DNA of 64,000 bases from Pseudomonas entomophila (GTDB lineage Bacteria > Pseudomonadota > Gammaproteobacteria > Pseudomonadales > Pseudomonadaceae), in assembly GCF_018417595.1 (NCBI RefSeq), contig NZ_CP070982.1, positions 3,616,001 to 3,680,000 of the forward strand, in the 5' to 3' direction. Shown piece by piece: positions 1 to 7,795 of this stretch. A model generated the notes under the pieces. It searched no databases. It was not told where the DNA came from and saw nothing but the letters and a program-made list of their open reading frames with translations. Each line of letters opens with the position of its first letter. Position 1 is the stretch's first letter. A program made the position numbers and the translations under genes.

Positions 1-145
1 CATCGGCCGCCAGGGTTACACCGTCGGTGGGTTTCTTTTCATCCAAGCATTGCCAGCGTGCCGGGTGCAAGTGGCGGATGAACGGTGAAGGCCTCCAGGT
101 GCGCAGCGCAAGGCGAACATCCATGGCCGATCGATCATGGCCAAG

Positions 146-190
146 GTAGGAGCGGATTCATCCGCGATGCGCCGCGCACGGCGCTCGATC
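146..190 (+). repeat. REP element
   Basis: Pseudomonas-type repetitive extragenic palindrome beginning GTAGGAGCGG and ending in GCGCTCGATC. The same unit recurs about twenty times in the window in both orientations. The rest of positions 1-240 shows no gene I can support; translated reading frames through it are REP-derived. Confidence 0.8.
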
Positions 191-241
191 GCGTAGGCGC
201 AGACAATCTCAAGGCAAAAGAAAAATAATTTTCCTGAGCCT

Positions 242-267
242 GTAACCCGATCCACCCCCACCACGAA
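242..267 (+). promoter_or_regulatory. ECF sigma (SigF-type) promoter of the buf operon
   Basis: GTAACC at 242-247 is followed by exactly 16 bases and then CGAA at 264-267. This is the motif described for Caulobacter SigF (ECF) promoters that drive DUF2282/DUF692 operons. It lies 57 bases upstream of the bufA start, a plausible leader length. No matching ECF sigma or anti-sigma gene is in the window, so the regulator would act from elsewhere. The motif is seen directly; its use is inferred. Confidence 0.75.
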
Positions 268-323
268 CTACTCCATGAGCCGCCGGTAAACCGCCTCGGC
301 CACTTCCCCTGGAGAGCACCACC

Positions 324-608
324 ATGAAAACCCTCGCCCTCGCCTCTGCCGCCCTCGCCCTCGCCGCACTGGCCGGCACCGTCATGGCCGACGACACCAA
401 GCCCGCCGGCACCGGCGCCACCATGGAGAAATGCTACGGCGTCGCCATGGCCGGCAAGAACGACTGCAAGGCCGGTGCCGGCACCACCTGCGCCGGCAGC
501 GCCAAGAAAGACTACGACGGCATGCACTGGAAGAACGTCCCCACCGGCACCTGCACGTCGATCAAGACCCCCAACGGTATGGGTTCGCTCACCCCGATCA
601 AGTCCTGA
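324..608 (+). CDS. bufA: BufA1-type bufferin precursor (DUF2282)
   Basis: A 94-residue exported precursor peptide. Residues 1-22 form a Sec signal peptide (Lys, a long Ala/Leu core, cleavage after the Ala of VMA). The mature part has four cysteines at 37, 48, 56 and 77 in the family pattern KCYG, DCKAG, TCAG and GTC, with a DGMHWK stretch between the last two. Known bufferins have Cys residues converted to thiooxazoles by a DUF692 enzyme and then bind copper in the periplasm. An SD-like GGAGAG precedes ATG 324. It is first in a four-gene operon with bufB, bufC and a DoxX gene, which supports the family call strongly. The metal bound in this organism is not shown by sequence. Confidence 0.92.
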   Translation: MKTLALASAALALAALAGTVMADDTKPAGTGATMEKCYGVAMAGKNDCKAGAGTTCAGSAKKDYDGMHWKNVPTGTCTSIKTPNGMGSLTPIKS

Positions 609-624
609 GCGGAGGCCGCCGACC

Positions 625-1452
625 ATGAACGGGAGCACGACGATGGGCGCCGGGCTCGGGCTCAAGGCCGAGCACTATGCCCAGGCCTGGGCCTGCCGCG
701 CCGACGGGCTGTGGTTCGAAGTCCATCCGGAAAACTACATGGTCGGCGGCCCACGCCTTGCCTGGCTGCAACGGATGGCCGAGCGCCATCCGCTGTCGCT
801 GCACGGTGTCGCGCTGTCACTGGCGGCGGACGCCGAACCGGATGCCGAGCACCTGCGCCGCCTGCGTCTGCTGGTCGAACAGGTACGCCCGGCACTGGTG
901 TCGGAGCACCTGGCCTGGTCGACCTGGCGTGGCCAGTACCATCCCGACCTGCTGCCCTTCCCTCGCAGCCACGAGGCCCTGGCCCGCATCAGCGACAATA
1001 TCCAACGCACCCAGGAGGCACTGGCGCGCCCCATTTCCATCGAGAACCCCAGCCACTACCTGCACCTGGACGGTCACGACTGGGACGAGATCGATTTTCT
1101 TGGCGAGCTGGCACGCCGCACTGGCTGCGGCCTGCTGCTGGATGTCAACAACGTGCATGTCAGTGCCCACAACCTCGGTTTCAGCGCCCAGGACTACCTC
1201 GCCCGCTTCCCGGCCCAGGCCATCACCGAAGTGCACCTGGCCGGCCACAGCCATGACGACCAGGGTGCCCTGTTGATCGACTCCCATGACGCCCGTATCG
1301 CCGAGCCGGTGTGGATGTTGTACCGGCAGTTGATCCAGCGGATCGGCCCACGGCCGACCCTGATCGAACGCGATGGCAACATCCCCCCCTTCGACGACTT
1401 GCTGGCCGAGCGCGCCATCGCCCAGGCGGCCCTGAACGGAGACCTGCCATGA
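625..1452 (+). CDS. bufB: MNIO-family bufferin-modifying oxidase (DUF692)
   Basis: A 275-residue multinuclear non-heme iron-dependent oxidase of the DUF692 TIM-barrel family, expected to oxidise Cys residues of BufA to heterocycles in the cytoplasm before export. Visible metal-site candidates are H60 (LSLHGV), E94-H95 (SEHLAW), E140-N141 (IENPS), D173/N175/N176/H178 (LLDVNNVHV), E202/H204/H208 (EVHLAGH), D219/H221 (DSHD) and E248 (LIERDGN). ATG 625 was chosen because GCGGAGG sits just upstream and the frame upstream of it reads through bufA. It lies 16 bases after bufA and overlaps bufC by an ATGA, so the genes are translationally coupled. A second in-frame ATG at 643 is a possible alternative start. 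Confidence 0.93.
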   Translation: MNGSTTMGAGLGLKAEHYAQAWACRADGLWFEVHPENYMVGGPRLAWLQRMAERHPLSLHGVALSLAADAEPDAEHLRRLRLLVEQVRPALVSEHLAWSTWRGQYHPDLLPFPRSHEALARISDNIQRTQEALARPISIENPSHYLHLDGHDWDEIDFLGELARRTGCGLLLDVNNVHVSAHNLGFSAQDYLARFPAQAITEVHLAGHSHDDQGALLIDSHDARIAEPVWMLYRQLIQRIGPRPTLIERDGNIPPFDDLLAERAIAQAALNGDLP

Positions 1453-2204
1453 ACCTCAGCCTTGGCCAGTTCCAGACTGCGTTCGTCGACGCCCTGTACC
1501 TGCGCCCTGCCCCGGAGTTGGCGGCACTCACCGGGCAGGCGGCGTTCGCGGTGTACCGCAACACCGTGCTGGCCGGCTGCGTCGATGCGCTTCGGGCCAA
1601 CTTCCCCAGCATCGAGATGCTGGTCGGGGCCGAATGGATGCACGATGCCGCCGTAGCCTACGCCCAGCAGTCGCCCCCCTGCGACCCACGGCTGATCCAC
1701 TACGGCGCGGCGTTCCCGGCCTTCCTCGATGATTTGCTGGCTTTTCACGGCCTGGCCTACCTGGCGGATGTCGCCCGTCTGGATTTCGCCTGGAACGAAG
1801 CGTTCAGCGCGCCCGACGATCCCTGCCTGCAACTGGCCAACCTGGCGGGCATGACTGCCAGTGACCTTGCTCGCAGCCACCTGCGTCCGCGTGCCAGCGT
1901 ACGCTGGCAGTGGTTCGACGCGCACCCGGCCTACAGCCTCTGGCAGCACGGTCGCGAACATCTGCCATGGCCGCAGGATCACGCCTGGATCGGCGAAGGC
2001 GCGCTGTTCAGCGCTGACCGCGAAGGCGTGAGCCACCAGGCCATCAACCTCGGAGGCTGCGCCTTTCTCGATGCCTGTGCCTCTGGCCTGTCGCTGGAAC
2101 AGGCGTCGCTGCACGCCGAACAGGCCCAACCCGACCTGGACTTCGACGACCTGCTTGGCCGGTTGTTGCAAGCCCAAGTCTTTCGCCCACTCACCTTCGA
2201 TTGA
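1449..2204 (+). CDS. bufC: BufC, DUF2063 partner of the MNIO
   Basis: A 251-residue protein with an N-terminal DUF2063 (putative DNA-binding/RRE-like) domain over about residues 1-95, recognisable by [11 protein letters not shown] and the ANFP stretch. A less conserved C-terminal half follows. In characterised bufferin systems BufC binds the precursor and delivers it to BufB. The start ATG overlaps the bufB stop (ATGA), typical of this gene pair. It has no signal peptide or membrane segment, consistent with a cytoplasmic role. The DNA-binding label carried by the family is probably misleading in this context. Confidence 0.9.
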   Translation: MNLSLGQFQTAFVDALYLRPAPELAALTGQAAFAVYRNTVLAGCVDALRANFPSIEMLVGAEWMHDAAVAYAQQSPPCDPRLIHYGAAFPAFLDDLLAFHGLAYLADVARLDFAWNEAFSAPDDPCLQLANLAGMTASDLARSHLRPRASVRWQWFDAHPAYSLWQHGREHLPWPQDHAWIGEGALFSADREGVSHQAINLGGCAFLDACASGLSLEQASLHAEQAQPDLDFDDLLGRLLQAQVFRPLTFD

Positions 2205-2214
2205 GGAAGCCGTC

Positions 2215-2682
2215 ATGGACATCACCCACGCCAGCACGTCAGCCCATGGCTTGCGCCACCACTGGAACCGCCTTGCCGACTGGCTGCAACGGCTGTTGAG
2301 CGACAGCCTGTTGTGCCTGGTCGCGCGCCTGGGCATCGCCTCGATCTTCTTTCTGTCCGGGCGCACCAAGGTCGAAGGGCTGCTCACCATCACCCCCGGT
2401 ACTTATGAGTTGTTCCAGAGCGACTATGCCCTGCCGCTGGTGTCGCCCTGGCTGGCGGCTCACCTGGCGACCTATGCCGAGCACCTGTTCCCGCTATTGC
2501 TGGTGCTGGGCCTGTTCACTCGGCTGTCGGCACTGGCCTTGCTGGGGATGACCACGGTGATCGAGATATTCGTCTACCCCGATGCCTGGCCCACCCACCT
2601 GTCCTGGGCCGGCCTGCTCCTGCTGCTGGTTGCCCGGGGTGGCGGGAGATGGTCGCTGGATCGGGTGTTGCGCTTGCGCTGA
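2215..2682 (+). CDS. DoxX-family membrane protein of the bufferin operon
   Basis: A 155-residue inner membrane protein with four predicted helices: [15 protein letters not shown], the [11 protein letters not shown] region, [13 protein letters not shown] and [11 protein letters not shown]. The family hallmark is the R-x-G-x-x-F-x-x-SG segment in helix 1. DoxX proteins often close DUF2282/DUF692/DUF2063 operons, and are suspected to help oxidative maturation or metal handling, without proven chemistry. ATG 2215 follows a TGAGGAAGC site. It begins 10 bases after bufC, so it is almost certainly cotranscribed. A second, unrelated DoxX gene lies at 52.9 kb. Confidence 0.85.
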   Translation: MDITHASTSAHGLRHHWNRLADWLQRLLSDSLLCLVARLGIASIFFLSGRTKVEGLLTITPGTYELFQSDYALPLVSPWLAAHLATYAEHLFPLLLVLGLFTRLSALALLGMTTVIEIFVYPDAWPTHLSWAGLLLLLVARGGGRWSLDRVLRLR

Positions 2683-2705
2683 CACCCGCCATCTTCGTGC
2701 CGCAG

Positions 2706-3068
2706 CTACTGATGGAGGTGCTCCAGATGCGAGGAGACCTCCATTGCGTCGTGAAGGATACGGACGATCTCGATGACCTCGCCCGCTGCGGCGCGATAGA
2801 AAACGATATGCCGCGGCCTGACAACCCTCTGCGATGTAACCTCCAGCCTGCAGAAGAACAGGTGCAGGCTCCTGAGCCCTGGCGACAGCTCATCACGCGC
2901 CGGACTGCCAACATGTGCAGGCTCACACGCTATGGCACGAAACGCTGCCTGAAGGAGGTCCTGATAGCGAACCCTGGCAGCCGCGCCGAATTTCACTTGC
3001 GTATAACGCAGGATATCCACGATATCGGTGCGGGCGTGATACGAGATGCGTACCACCGGCCTCTTCAC
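2706..3068 (-). CDS. ParE/RelE-family toxin
   Basis: A 120-residue protein of the type II toxin-antitoxin RelE/ParE superfamily. The N-terminus ISYHARTDIVDILRYT and the strand block RPRHIVFYRAAAGEVIEIVRILHD are the family's conserved first helix and final beta hairpin. Its ATG overlaps the antitoxin stop by four bases, the usual antitoxin-first order. It is about 20 residues longer than most ParE toxins, with a His-rich tail after the last strand. It ends 24 bases from the convergent DoxX stop. Whether it poisons gyrase (ParE-like) or cleaves mRNA (RelE-like) cannot be told from sequence; the ParD-type partner favours ParE. Confidence 0.85.
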   Translation of the reverse strand: MKRPVVRISYHARTDIVDILRYTQVKFGAAARVRYQDLLQAAFRAIACEPAHVGSPARDELSPGLRSLHLFFCRLEVTSQRVVRPRHIVFYRAAAGEVIEIVRILHDAMEVSSHLEHLHQ

Positions 3069-3343
3069 GCCTTCGCGCTCGCCAGGCGGCCCAGGTCGTC
3101 GAGGTAGGCCTCGAGGTCTGCCGGATCGACCTCGTCATACTCACCAGATTCAAATTGCATGATCCCGGCGGAAGTGGCCGTGCGCAGTGCTTCAAGCTTG
3201 GCCGATTCTGCAGCCTCATGGGCCAGGAGCATGCGCAGGCCTGCACGCACGACTTCGCTGAAGTTCTGATATCGACCCGCTTTCACGAGATCATCGATGG
3301 ACTGCTCGAGCGGGTTGGGGACGATCACGTTATGGGTAGCCAT
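3065..3343 (-). CDS. ParD-like antitoxin
   Basis: A 92-residue type II antitoxin. The N-terminal ribbon-helix-helix domain is seen in NVIVPNPLEQSIDDLV followed by GRYQNFSEVVRAGLRMLL, the standard ParD pattern. An acidic C-terminal tail (FESGEYDEVDPADLEAYL) would wrap the toxin. The ATG at 3343 opens the bicistron and its stop overlaps the toxin start. RHH antitoxins normally repress their own promoter, here expected within 3344-3500, which also holds the divergent promoter of the ABC operon. No operator palindrome was confidently identified for ParD itself. Confidence 0.86.
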   Translation of the reverse strand: MATHNVIVPNPLEQSIDDLVKAGRYQNFSEVVRAGLRMLLAHEAAESAKLEALRTATSAGIMQFESGEYDEVDPADLEAYLDDLGRLASAKA

Positions 3344-3499
3344 GGGGAATCCTCAGGCGTGGGCCGATATGGCGCTTTATGCCATACCCTCGGATAAAAC
3401 GCCAAGCACGCGGCCTCCGGCAAGACCAGCGGGAAAGCGCTGATCCATTTGTCCGAAGCACATCCGGATGGCCGCCAGTCGCCTGACTGACACAAATAT

Positions 3500-3522
3500 T
3501 TTCACGATATTGATTTGTGAAA
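3500..3522. promoter_or_regulatory. Inverted repeat, candidate operator of the ABC operon
   Basis: TTTCAC at 3500-3505 and GTGAAA at 3517-3522 form a perfect six-base inverted repeat with an 11-base AT-rich spacer. It lies about 85 bases upstream of the substrate-binding protein gene in an otherwise GC-rich region. The RpiR-type regulator at 7796 is the natural candidate to bind it. This is inference; no second copy was located. Confidence 0.4.
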
Positions 3523-3607
3523 TTTTTCATGTCATTTTCTGACTCACCTGATCCATCGCCCGTAACGGGCCACGGCAGGCACCGCCCCACCCACCGGAGT
3601 CAAGAAT

Positions 3608-4384
3608 ATGAACAAGACCGGACTTCTCGGCGCATTGGCACTCTGTGCCTGCAGCGCACTCACCCAAGCCGACGAAGGCAGCCTGCGCATCGGCATCGAA
3701 GCCGCCTACCCACCGTTCTCCTACCGCACCCCCGAAGGTGAGCTGGCCGGCTTCGACTACGACATCGGCAACGCCCTGTGCGCGCAGATGCAGGTGAAAT
3801 GCCAGTGGGTCATCCAGGAGTTCGACGGGATGATTCCGTCATTGAAGGTGCGCAAGATCGACGCTGTGCTGTCGTCCATGTCGATCACCGAAGACCGCCT
3901 GAAATCGGTCGATTTCACCGACAAGTACTACCACACCCCCGGCAAGTTCGCGATGAAGGCCGGCAGCACCGTCAACGACCCGGTCACCGACCTCAAGGGC
4001 CGCAAGGTCGGCGTGCAACGCGCCTCCACCTACGACCGCTACGCCACCGAGCAACTGGAGCCCGCCGGCGTCGAAGTGGTGCGCTACGCCTCGCAGAACG
4101 AAGCCTTCCTGGACCTGGTGGCCGGGCGCCTGGACGCCACCCTCGCCGACATCGTCAACACCACGGAGAGCTTCATCAAGACCCCGGCGGGCCAAGGCTT
4201 CGCCCTGGTCGGCCCGGACATCAGCGACCCGCAGTACTTCGGCCGCGGCGCCGGCATCGCCGTGCGCAAGGGCGACAGCGCCAACCTGGCCCGGCTCAAC
4301 GCCGCCATCGCCGCCATCCGCGCCAACGGCACCTACCAGAAAGTGCAGAGCAAGTACTTCCCGTTCGACATCTACGGCCAATAA
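3608..4384 (+). CDS. Polar amino acid ABC transporter, periplasmic binding protein
   Basis: A 258-residue type 2 periplasmic binding protein of the HisJ/ArgT/AotJ group. A signal peptide of about 21 residues ends at LTQA. The mature protein starts SLRIGIEAAYPPFSYR, then GFDYDIGNALCAQM, SMSITEDRLKSVDFTDKYY, GRKVGVQRASTY and a C-terminal KVQSKYFPFDIYG. These are the family's ligand-binding blocks for basic amino acids and related opines. ATG 3608 follows a GGAGTC site. It heads an operon with two permeases, a deacylase and the ATPase. The deacylase suggests an N-acylated or otherwise modified amino acid as ligand, but the ligand is not determinable here. Confidence 0.9.
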   Translation: MNKTGLLGALALCACSALTQADEGSLRIGIEAAYPPFSYRTPEGELAGFDYDIGNALCAQMQVKCQWVIQEFDGMIPSLKVRKIDAVLSSMSITEDRLKSVDFTDKYYHTPGKFAMKAGSTVNDPVTDLKGRKVGVQRASTYDRYATEQLEPAGVEVVRYASQNEAFLDLVAGRLDATLADIVNTTESFIKTPAGQGFALVGPDISDPQYFGRGAGIAVRKGDSANLARLNAAIAAIRANGTYQKVQSKYFPFDIYGQ

Positions 4385-4408
4385 CCCCGCCCGACGAGGA
4401 CTTCCATC

Positions 4409-5098
4409 ATGCTTCACGGCTATGCCTCGAGCATTCTCGACGGCGCGTGGCTGAGCGTCAGCCTGGCCCTGCTGGCGATGGCCCTGGCCATCACCCTGGG
4501 GCTGATCGGCGCGGCCTGCCGCCTGTCACCGCTGAAATGGCTGGCGACCCTGGGCGATGTCTACACCACGGTGGTGCGCGGTATTCCCGACCTGGTGCTG
4601 ATCCTGCTGGTGTTCTACGGCGGCCAGGACCTGGTCAACCGGATCGCCCTGGCGCTGGGCTACGAGCAGTACATCGACATCAACCCGTTCATCGCCGGGG
4701 TCTGCACCATGGGCTTCATCTTCGGCGCGTACCTGTCGGAAACCTTTCGCGGCGCCTTCCTGGCCATCCCCCGCGGCCAGGCCGAAGCGGGCGCGGCCTA
4801 TGGCATGAGCGGCCTGCAGGTGTTCTGGCGGATCAGCGTGCCGCAGATGGTGCGCCTGGCCCTGCCGGGCTTCACCAACAACTGGCTGGTGCTGACCAAG
4901 TCCACCGCGCTGATTTCGGTGATCGGCCTGCAGGACATGATGTTCAAGGCCAAGAACGCCGCCGACGCCACCCACCAACCCTTCACCTTCTTCCTCGCCG
5001 TGGCCGGGCTGTACCTGCTGCTGACCAGCGTGTCACTGGTGCTGTTGCGCGGTGTGGAGAAGCGCTATTCGGTCGGCTTCAAAGCCGCCGAGCTGTGA
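4409..5098 (+). CDS. Polar amino acid ABC transporter permease (HisQ-like)
   Basis: A 229-residue inner membrane permease of the His/Glu/Gln/Arg/opine family. It has about five helices, starting LSVSLALLAMALAITLGLIGAA. The EAA cytoplasmic loop that contacts the ATPase is seen as GQAEAGAAYGMSGLQVFWRI. The N-terminal GAWLSVSLAL and VVRGIPDLVLILLVFY are diagnostic blocks. It starts 24 bases after the binding-protein gene and ends 13 bases before the second permease. It should pair with the HisM-like subunit to form the heterodimeric channel. Confidence 0.9.
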   Translation: MLHGYASSILDGAWLSVSLALLAMALAITLGLIGAACRLSPLKWLATLGDVYTTVVRGIPDLVLILLVFYGGQDLVNRIALALGYEQYIDINPFIAGVCTMGFIFGAYLSETFRGAFLAIPRGQAEAGAAYGMSGLQVFWRISVPQMVRLALPGFTNNWLVLTKSTALISVIGLQDMMFKAKNAADATHQPFTFFLAVAGLYLLLTSVSLVLLRGVEKRYSVGFKAAEL

Positions 5099-5111
5099 GA
5101 GGACACCCTCG

Positions 5112-5810
5112 ATGATGCTCGACTATCCATTGATCTGGCAGAACCTGCCGCTGTACCTGGGTGGCATCGCGCTGACCCTGAAAGTACTGCTGATCTCCCT
5201 GGCCTGCGGCCTGGCTTTGGCGATCCCGCTGGCACTGATGCGCGTCTCGCGCTCCTGCCTGCTGCGCGCGCCGGCCTGGCTCTACACCTATGTGATCCGC
5301 GGCACGCCGATGCTGGTGCAGCTGTTCCTGATCTACTACGGCCTGGCGCAGTTCGAGGCGGTGCGCCAGAGCCCGCTGTGGCCGTACCTGTCCAGCGCCA
5401 CCTTCTGCACCTGCCTGGCGTTCGCCATCAACACCAGCGCCTACAGCACAGAGCTGCTGGCCGGCAGCCTCAGGGCCACGCCCCGGGGCGAGCTGGAGGC
5501 CGCCCGCGCGATGGGCATGTCGCGCCTGACCCTGTACCGCCGCATCCTGCTGCCATCGGCCCTGCGCCGGGCGCTGCCGCAGTACAGCAACGAGGTGCTG
5601 ATGATGCTGCAGACCACCAGCCTGGCCTCGATCGTCACCCTGGTCGACATCACCGGCGCGGCCAAGACCTTCAACGCCCGCTACTACCTGCCCTTCGAAG
5701 CGTTCATCACCGCCGGGCTGATCTACCTGGTCCTGACTTTCATGCTGGTGCGCCTGTTCAAGCTGGCCGAACGTCGCTGGCTGGCCTACCTGGCCCCGCG
5801 CAAGCACTAA
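5112..5810 (+). CDS. Polar amino acid ABC transporter permease (HisM-like)
   Basis: A 232-residue second permease subunit. Blocks YLGGIALTLKVLLISLACGL, VIRGTPMLVQLFLIYYGLAQ and the EAA loop GELEAARAMGMSRLTLYRRI match HisM/ArtM-type proteins. Two adjacent ATGs occur at 5112 and 5115; 5112 is used here, preceded by a GAGAGGA site. The frame upstream only overlaps the end of the first permease and is not needed. It ends 10 bases before the deacylase gene, so the deacylase is inserted into the transporter operon instead of following it. Confidence 0.9.
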   Translation: MMLDYPLIWQNLPLYLGGIALTLKVLLISLACGLALAIPLALMRVSRSCLLRAPAWLYTYVIRGTPMLVQLFLIYYGLAQFEAVRQSPLWPYLSSATFCTCLAFAINTSAYSTELLAGSLRATPRGELEAARAMGMSRLTLYRRILLPSALRRALPQYSNEVLMMLQTTSLASIVTLVDITGAAKTFNARYYLPFEAFITAGLIYLVLTFMLVRLFKLAERRWLAYLAPRKH

Positions 5811-5820
5811 GGAGCTTCCC

Positions 5821-6933
5821 ATGCAGCACATTGACCACACTCTGCCCTGGAGCACCTGCGGCACCCAGCGCAGCCTGCGCGTGTTGCGCTTCGGCAACGG
5901 CCCGCGCAAGGCCTATATCCAGGCCTCGCTGCATGCCGACGAGCTGCCGGGCATGCGCGTGGCGGTCGAGCTCAAGCGCCGGCTGCTCGAGCTCGAAGCC
6001 CAGGGCCGGCTGAGCGGCGTGATCGAGTTGGTGCCACTGGCCAACCCGATCGGCATCGGCCAGATGTTCCAGGCCACCCACCAAGGCCGTTTCGAGTTCG
6101 ACAGCGGCAAGAATTTCAACCGCGATTTCCCGGCATTGACCGAAGCGTTGGCGGCGCACCTGCAGGGCCGGCTGGGTGGCGATGGCGACGCCAACGTGGC
6201 GACTATCCGCCAGGCCATGCTCGACCTGCTCGCCGACTTGCCACCGGCCAGGTCCGAGCTCGACGGCCTGCGCCGCCTGCTGCTGCAACACGCCTGCGAC
6301 GCCGACCTGGTGCTGGACCTGCACTGCGATTTCGAGTCAGTGATGCTGCTCTACGCCATGCCCCAGCACTGGCCGCAGTTGCGCTCGCTGGCCGCGCGCC
6401 TGGGCGCCGAAACGGCGCTGCTGGCCGAAGGCGCCGGGGGCGACGCGTTCGATGAAGCCTGCGCGGCGCCCTGGTTGCGCCTGCGCGAGTACTTCCCCGA
6501 AGCCGACATCCCCCTGGCCTGCGTGGCCACCACCATCGAACTGCGCGGCATGGCCGACACCGGGCGCGAACAGTGCCAGGCCAGCGCCGAGCAGATTCTC
6601 GGCTACCTCGCCGACCAGGGCCTGATCGACGGTCCGTGGCCCGCCGCGCCCGATCACCACTGCCCGGCCACGCCGTTCGCCGGCGCCCAGTACGCCTACG
6701 CCGAGCACCCAGGCGTGGTCAGTTTCCTGCAACCGCTGGGGGCCAAGGTGCGGGTCGGCGATCCGCTGTTCGAAGTGATCGATCCGCTCAGCGACCGCCA
6801 CAGCGTGGTCCGCGCCAGCACCGACGGCATTCTCTACGCCCGCGAACGCCTGCGTTTCGCCCAGCCCGGCCTGTGGCTGGCCAAGGTCGCCGGCAGCACA
6901 CCCATCCGCCAGGGTCGCTTGCTCAGCGACTGA
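5821..6933 (+). CDS. AstE/aspartoacylase-family zinc deacylase
   Basis: A 370-residue M14-type zinc hydrolase of the succinylglutamate desuccinylase/aspartoacylase family. Zinc-binding blocks are seen as QASLHADELPGMR (H and E), KNFNRDFP and VLDLHCDFES (the third ligand His). The C-terminal third (HPGVVSFLQPLGAKVRVGDPLFEVIDPL) is the small beta domain shared with M14 deacylases. It lies between the permease and ATPase genes with 10- and 19-base gaps, so it is part of the transport operon. The likely role is removing an acyl group from the imported amino acid in the cytoplasm, since there is no signal peptide. The true substrate is unknown; it is distinct from the arginine-pathway astE context. 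Confidence 0.85.
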   Translation: MQHIDHTLPWSTCGTQRSLRVLRFGNGPRKAYIQASLHADELPGMRVAVELKRRLLELEAQGRLSGVIELVPLANPIGIGQMFQATHQGRFEFDSGKNFNRDFPALTEALAAHLQGRLGGDGDANVATIRQAMLDLLADLPPARSELDGLRRLLLQHACDADLVLDLHCDFESVMLLYAMPQHWPQLRSLAARLGAETALLAEGAGGDAFDEACAAPWLRLREYFPEADIPLACVATTIELRGMADTGREQCQASAEQILGYLADQGLIDGPWPAAPDHHCPATPFAGAQYAYAEHPGVVSFLQPLGAKVRVGDPLFEVIDPLSDRHSVVRASTDGILYARERLRFAQPGLWLAKVAGSTPIRQGRLLSD

Positions 6934-6952
6934 CACCACGGGGAATCGACAC

Positions 6953-7717
6953 ATGAACAAACTGGACATCCAGCAACTGCATAAAAGCTACGGCGACCAC
7001 CAGGTGCTGCGCGGCGTCTCCCTGCAGGCCAACGCCGGCGATGTGATCAGCATCATCGGCTCCAGCGGCTCGGGCAAGAGCACTTTCCTGCGCTGCATCA
7101 ACCTGCTCGAACAACCCAACGCCGGGCAGATCCTGGTCAACGGCGAGCAGCTGAAACTGCGCAATTGCCCGCGTGGCGGGCTGCGCGCCGCCGACCCGCG
7201 CCAGTTGCAACGGCTGCGTTCGCGGCTGAGCATGGTCTTCCAGCATTTCAACCTGTGGTCGCACATGAGCGCGCTGGAGAACGTCATGGAAGCACCGGTA
7301 CAGGTGCTGGGCGTGGCCCGCAAGGAGGCGCGTGAAAAGGCCGAACACTACCTGCACAAGGTCGGCGTCAGCCACCGGCGCGACGCCTACCCGGCGCACA
7401 TGTCCGGTGGCGAGCAGCAACGGGTGGCGATCGCCCGGGCGCTGGCCATGGAACCTGAGGTGATGCTGTTCGACGAACCCACCTCGGCGCTCGACCCGGA
7501 GCTGGTGGGCGAGGTGTTGAAGGTGATGCAGGACCTGGCTCAGGAGGGCCGGACCATGGTCGTGGTCACCCATGAGATGGGCTTCGCCCGCGAGGTGTCC
7601 AACCAGCTGCTGTTCCTGCACAAGGGCCTGGCCGAGGAGTGCGGCGACCCGCGCGAGGTGCTGGCGCGGCCGCAATCCGAGCGCCTGCGCCAGTTCCTCG
7701 CCGGCAGCCTCAAGTAA
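6953..7717 (+). CDS. Polar amino acid ABC transporter ATP-binding protein (HisP-like)
   Basis: A 254-residue ABC ATPase of the HisP/GlnQ group. Walker A is GSSGSGKST at about residues 36-44. The Q-loop is in MVFQHFNLWSHM, the signature is MSGGEQQRVAIARAL, and Walker B plus D-loop is VMLFDEPTSALDPE. The H-loop follows in VVVTHEMGFAREV. The insertion between Walker A and Q-loop (LRAADPRQLQRLRSRL) is typical of the basic amino acid subgroup. It closes the operon begun at 3608 and is followed by a strong hairpin at 7727-7749. Confidence 0.93.
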   Translation: MNKLDIQQLHKSYGDHQVLRGVSLQANAGDVISIIGSSGSGKSTFLRCINLLEQPNAGQILVNGEQLKLRNCPRGGLRAADPRQLQRLRSRLSMVFQHFNLWSHMSALENVMEAPVQVLGVARKEAREKAEHYLHKVGVSHRRDAYPAHMSGGEQQRVAIARALAMEPEVMLFDEPTSALDPELVGEVLKVMQDLAQEGRTMVVVTHEMGFAREVSNQLLFLHKGLAEECGDPREVLARPQSERLRQFLAGSLK

Positions 7718-7726
7718 CCCCTCACG

Positions 7727-7749
7727 CTTCCCGGCGCCGCGCCGGGAAG
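7727..7749 (+). terminator. Hairpin after the ABC operon
   Basis: CTTCCCGGCG, a three-base loop, then CGCCGGGAAG makes a perfect 10-bp stem directly after the ATPase stop. There is no T-run behind it, so it may be a partial terminator or an mRNA-end stabiliser and not a full intrinsic terminator. The regulator gene begins 47 bases later. Confidence 0.5.
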
Positions 7750-7795
7750 TGCCTTGGGATACACTACGGCCACGCTTACAGGAGCCTCGCCGCGG

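Noticed and set aside
16..264. Short frames with [14 protein letters not shown] or [20 protein letters not shown] peptides, recurring across the window
   Set aside because: These are translations of REP elements in either orientation, not genes.
3778..5115. A 445-codon frame overlapping the ABC binding protein and permease
   Set aside because: Out-of-frame shadow of two adjacent conserved genes; Arg/Pro-rich without domains.
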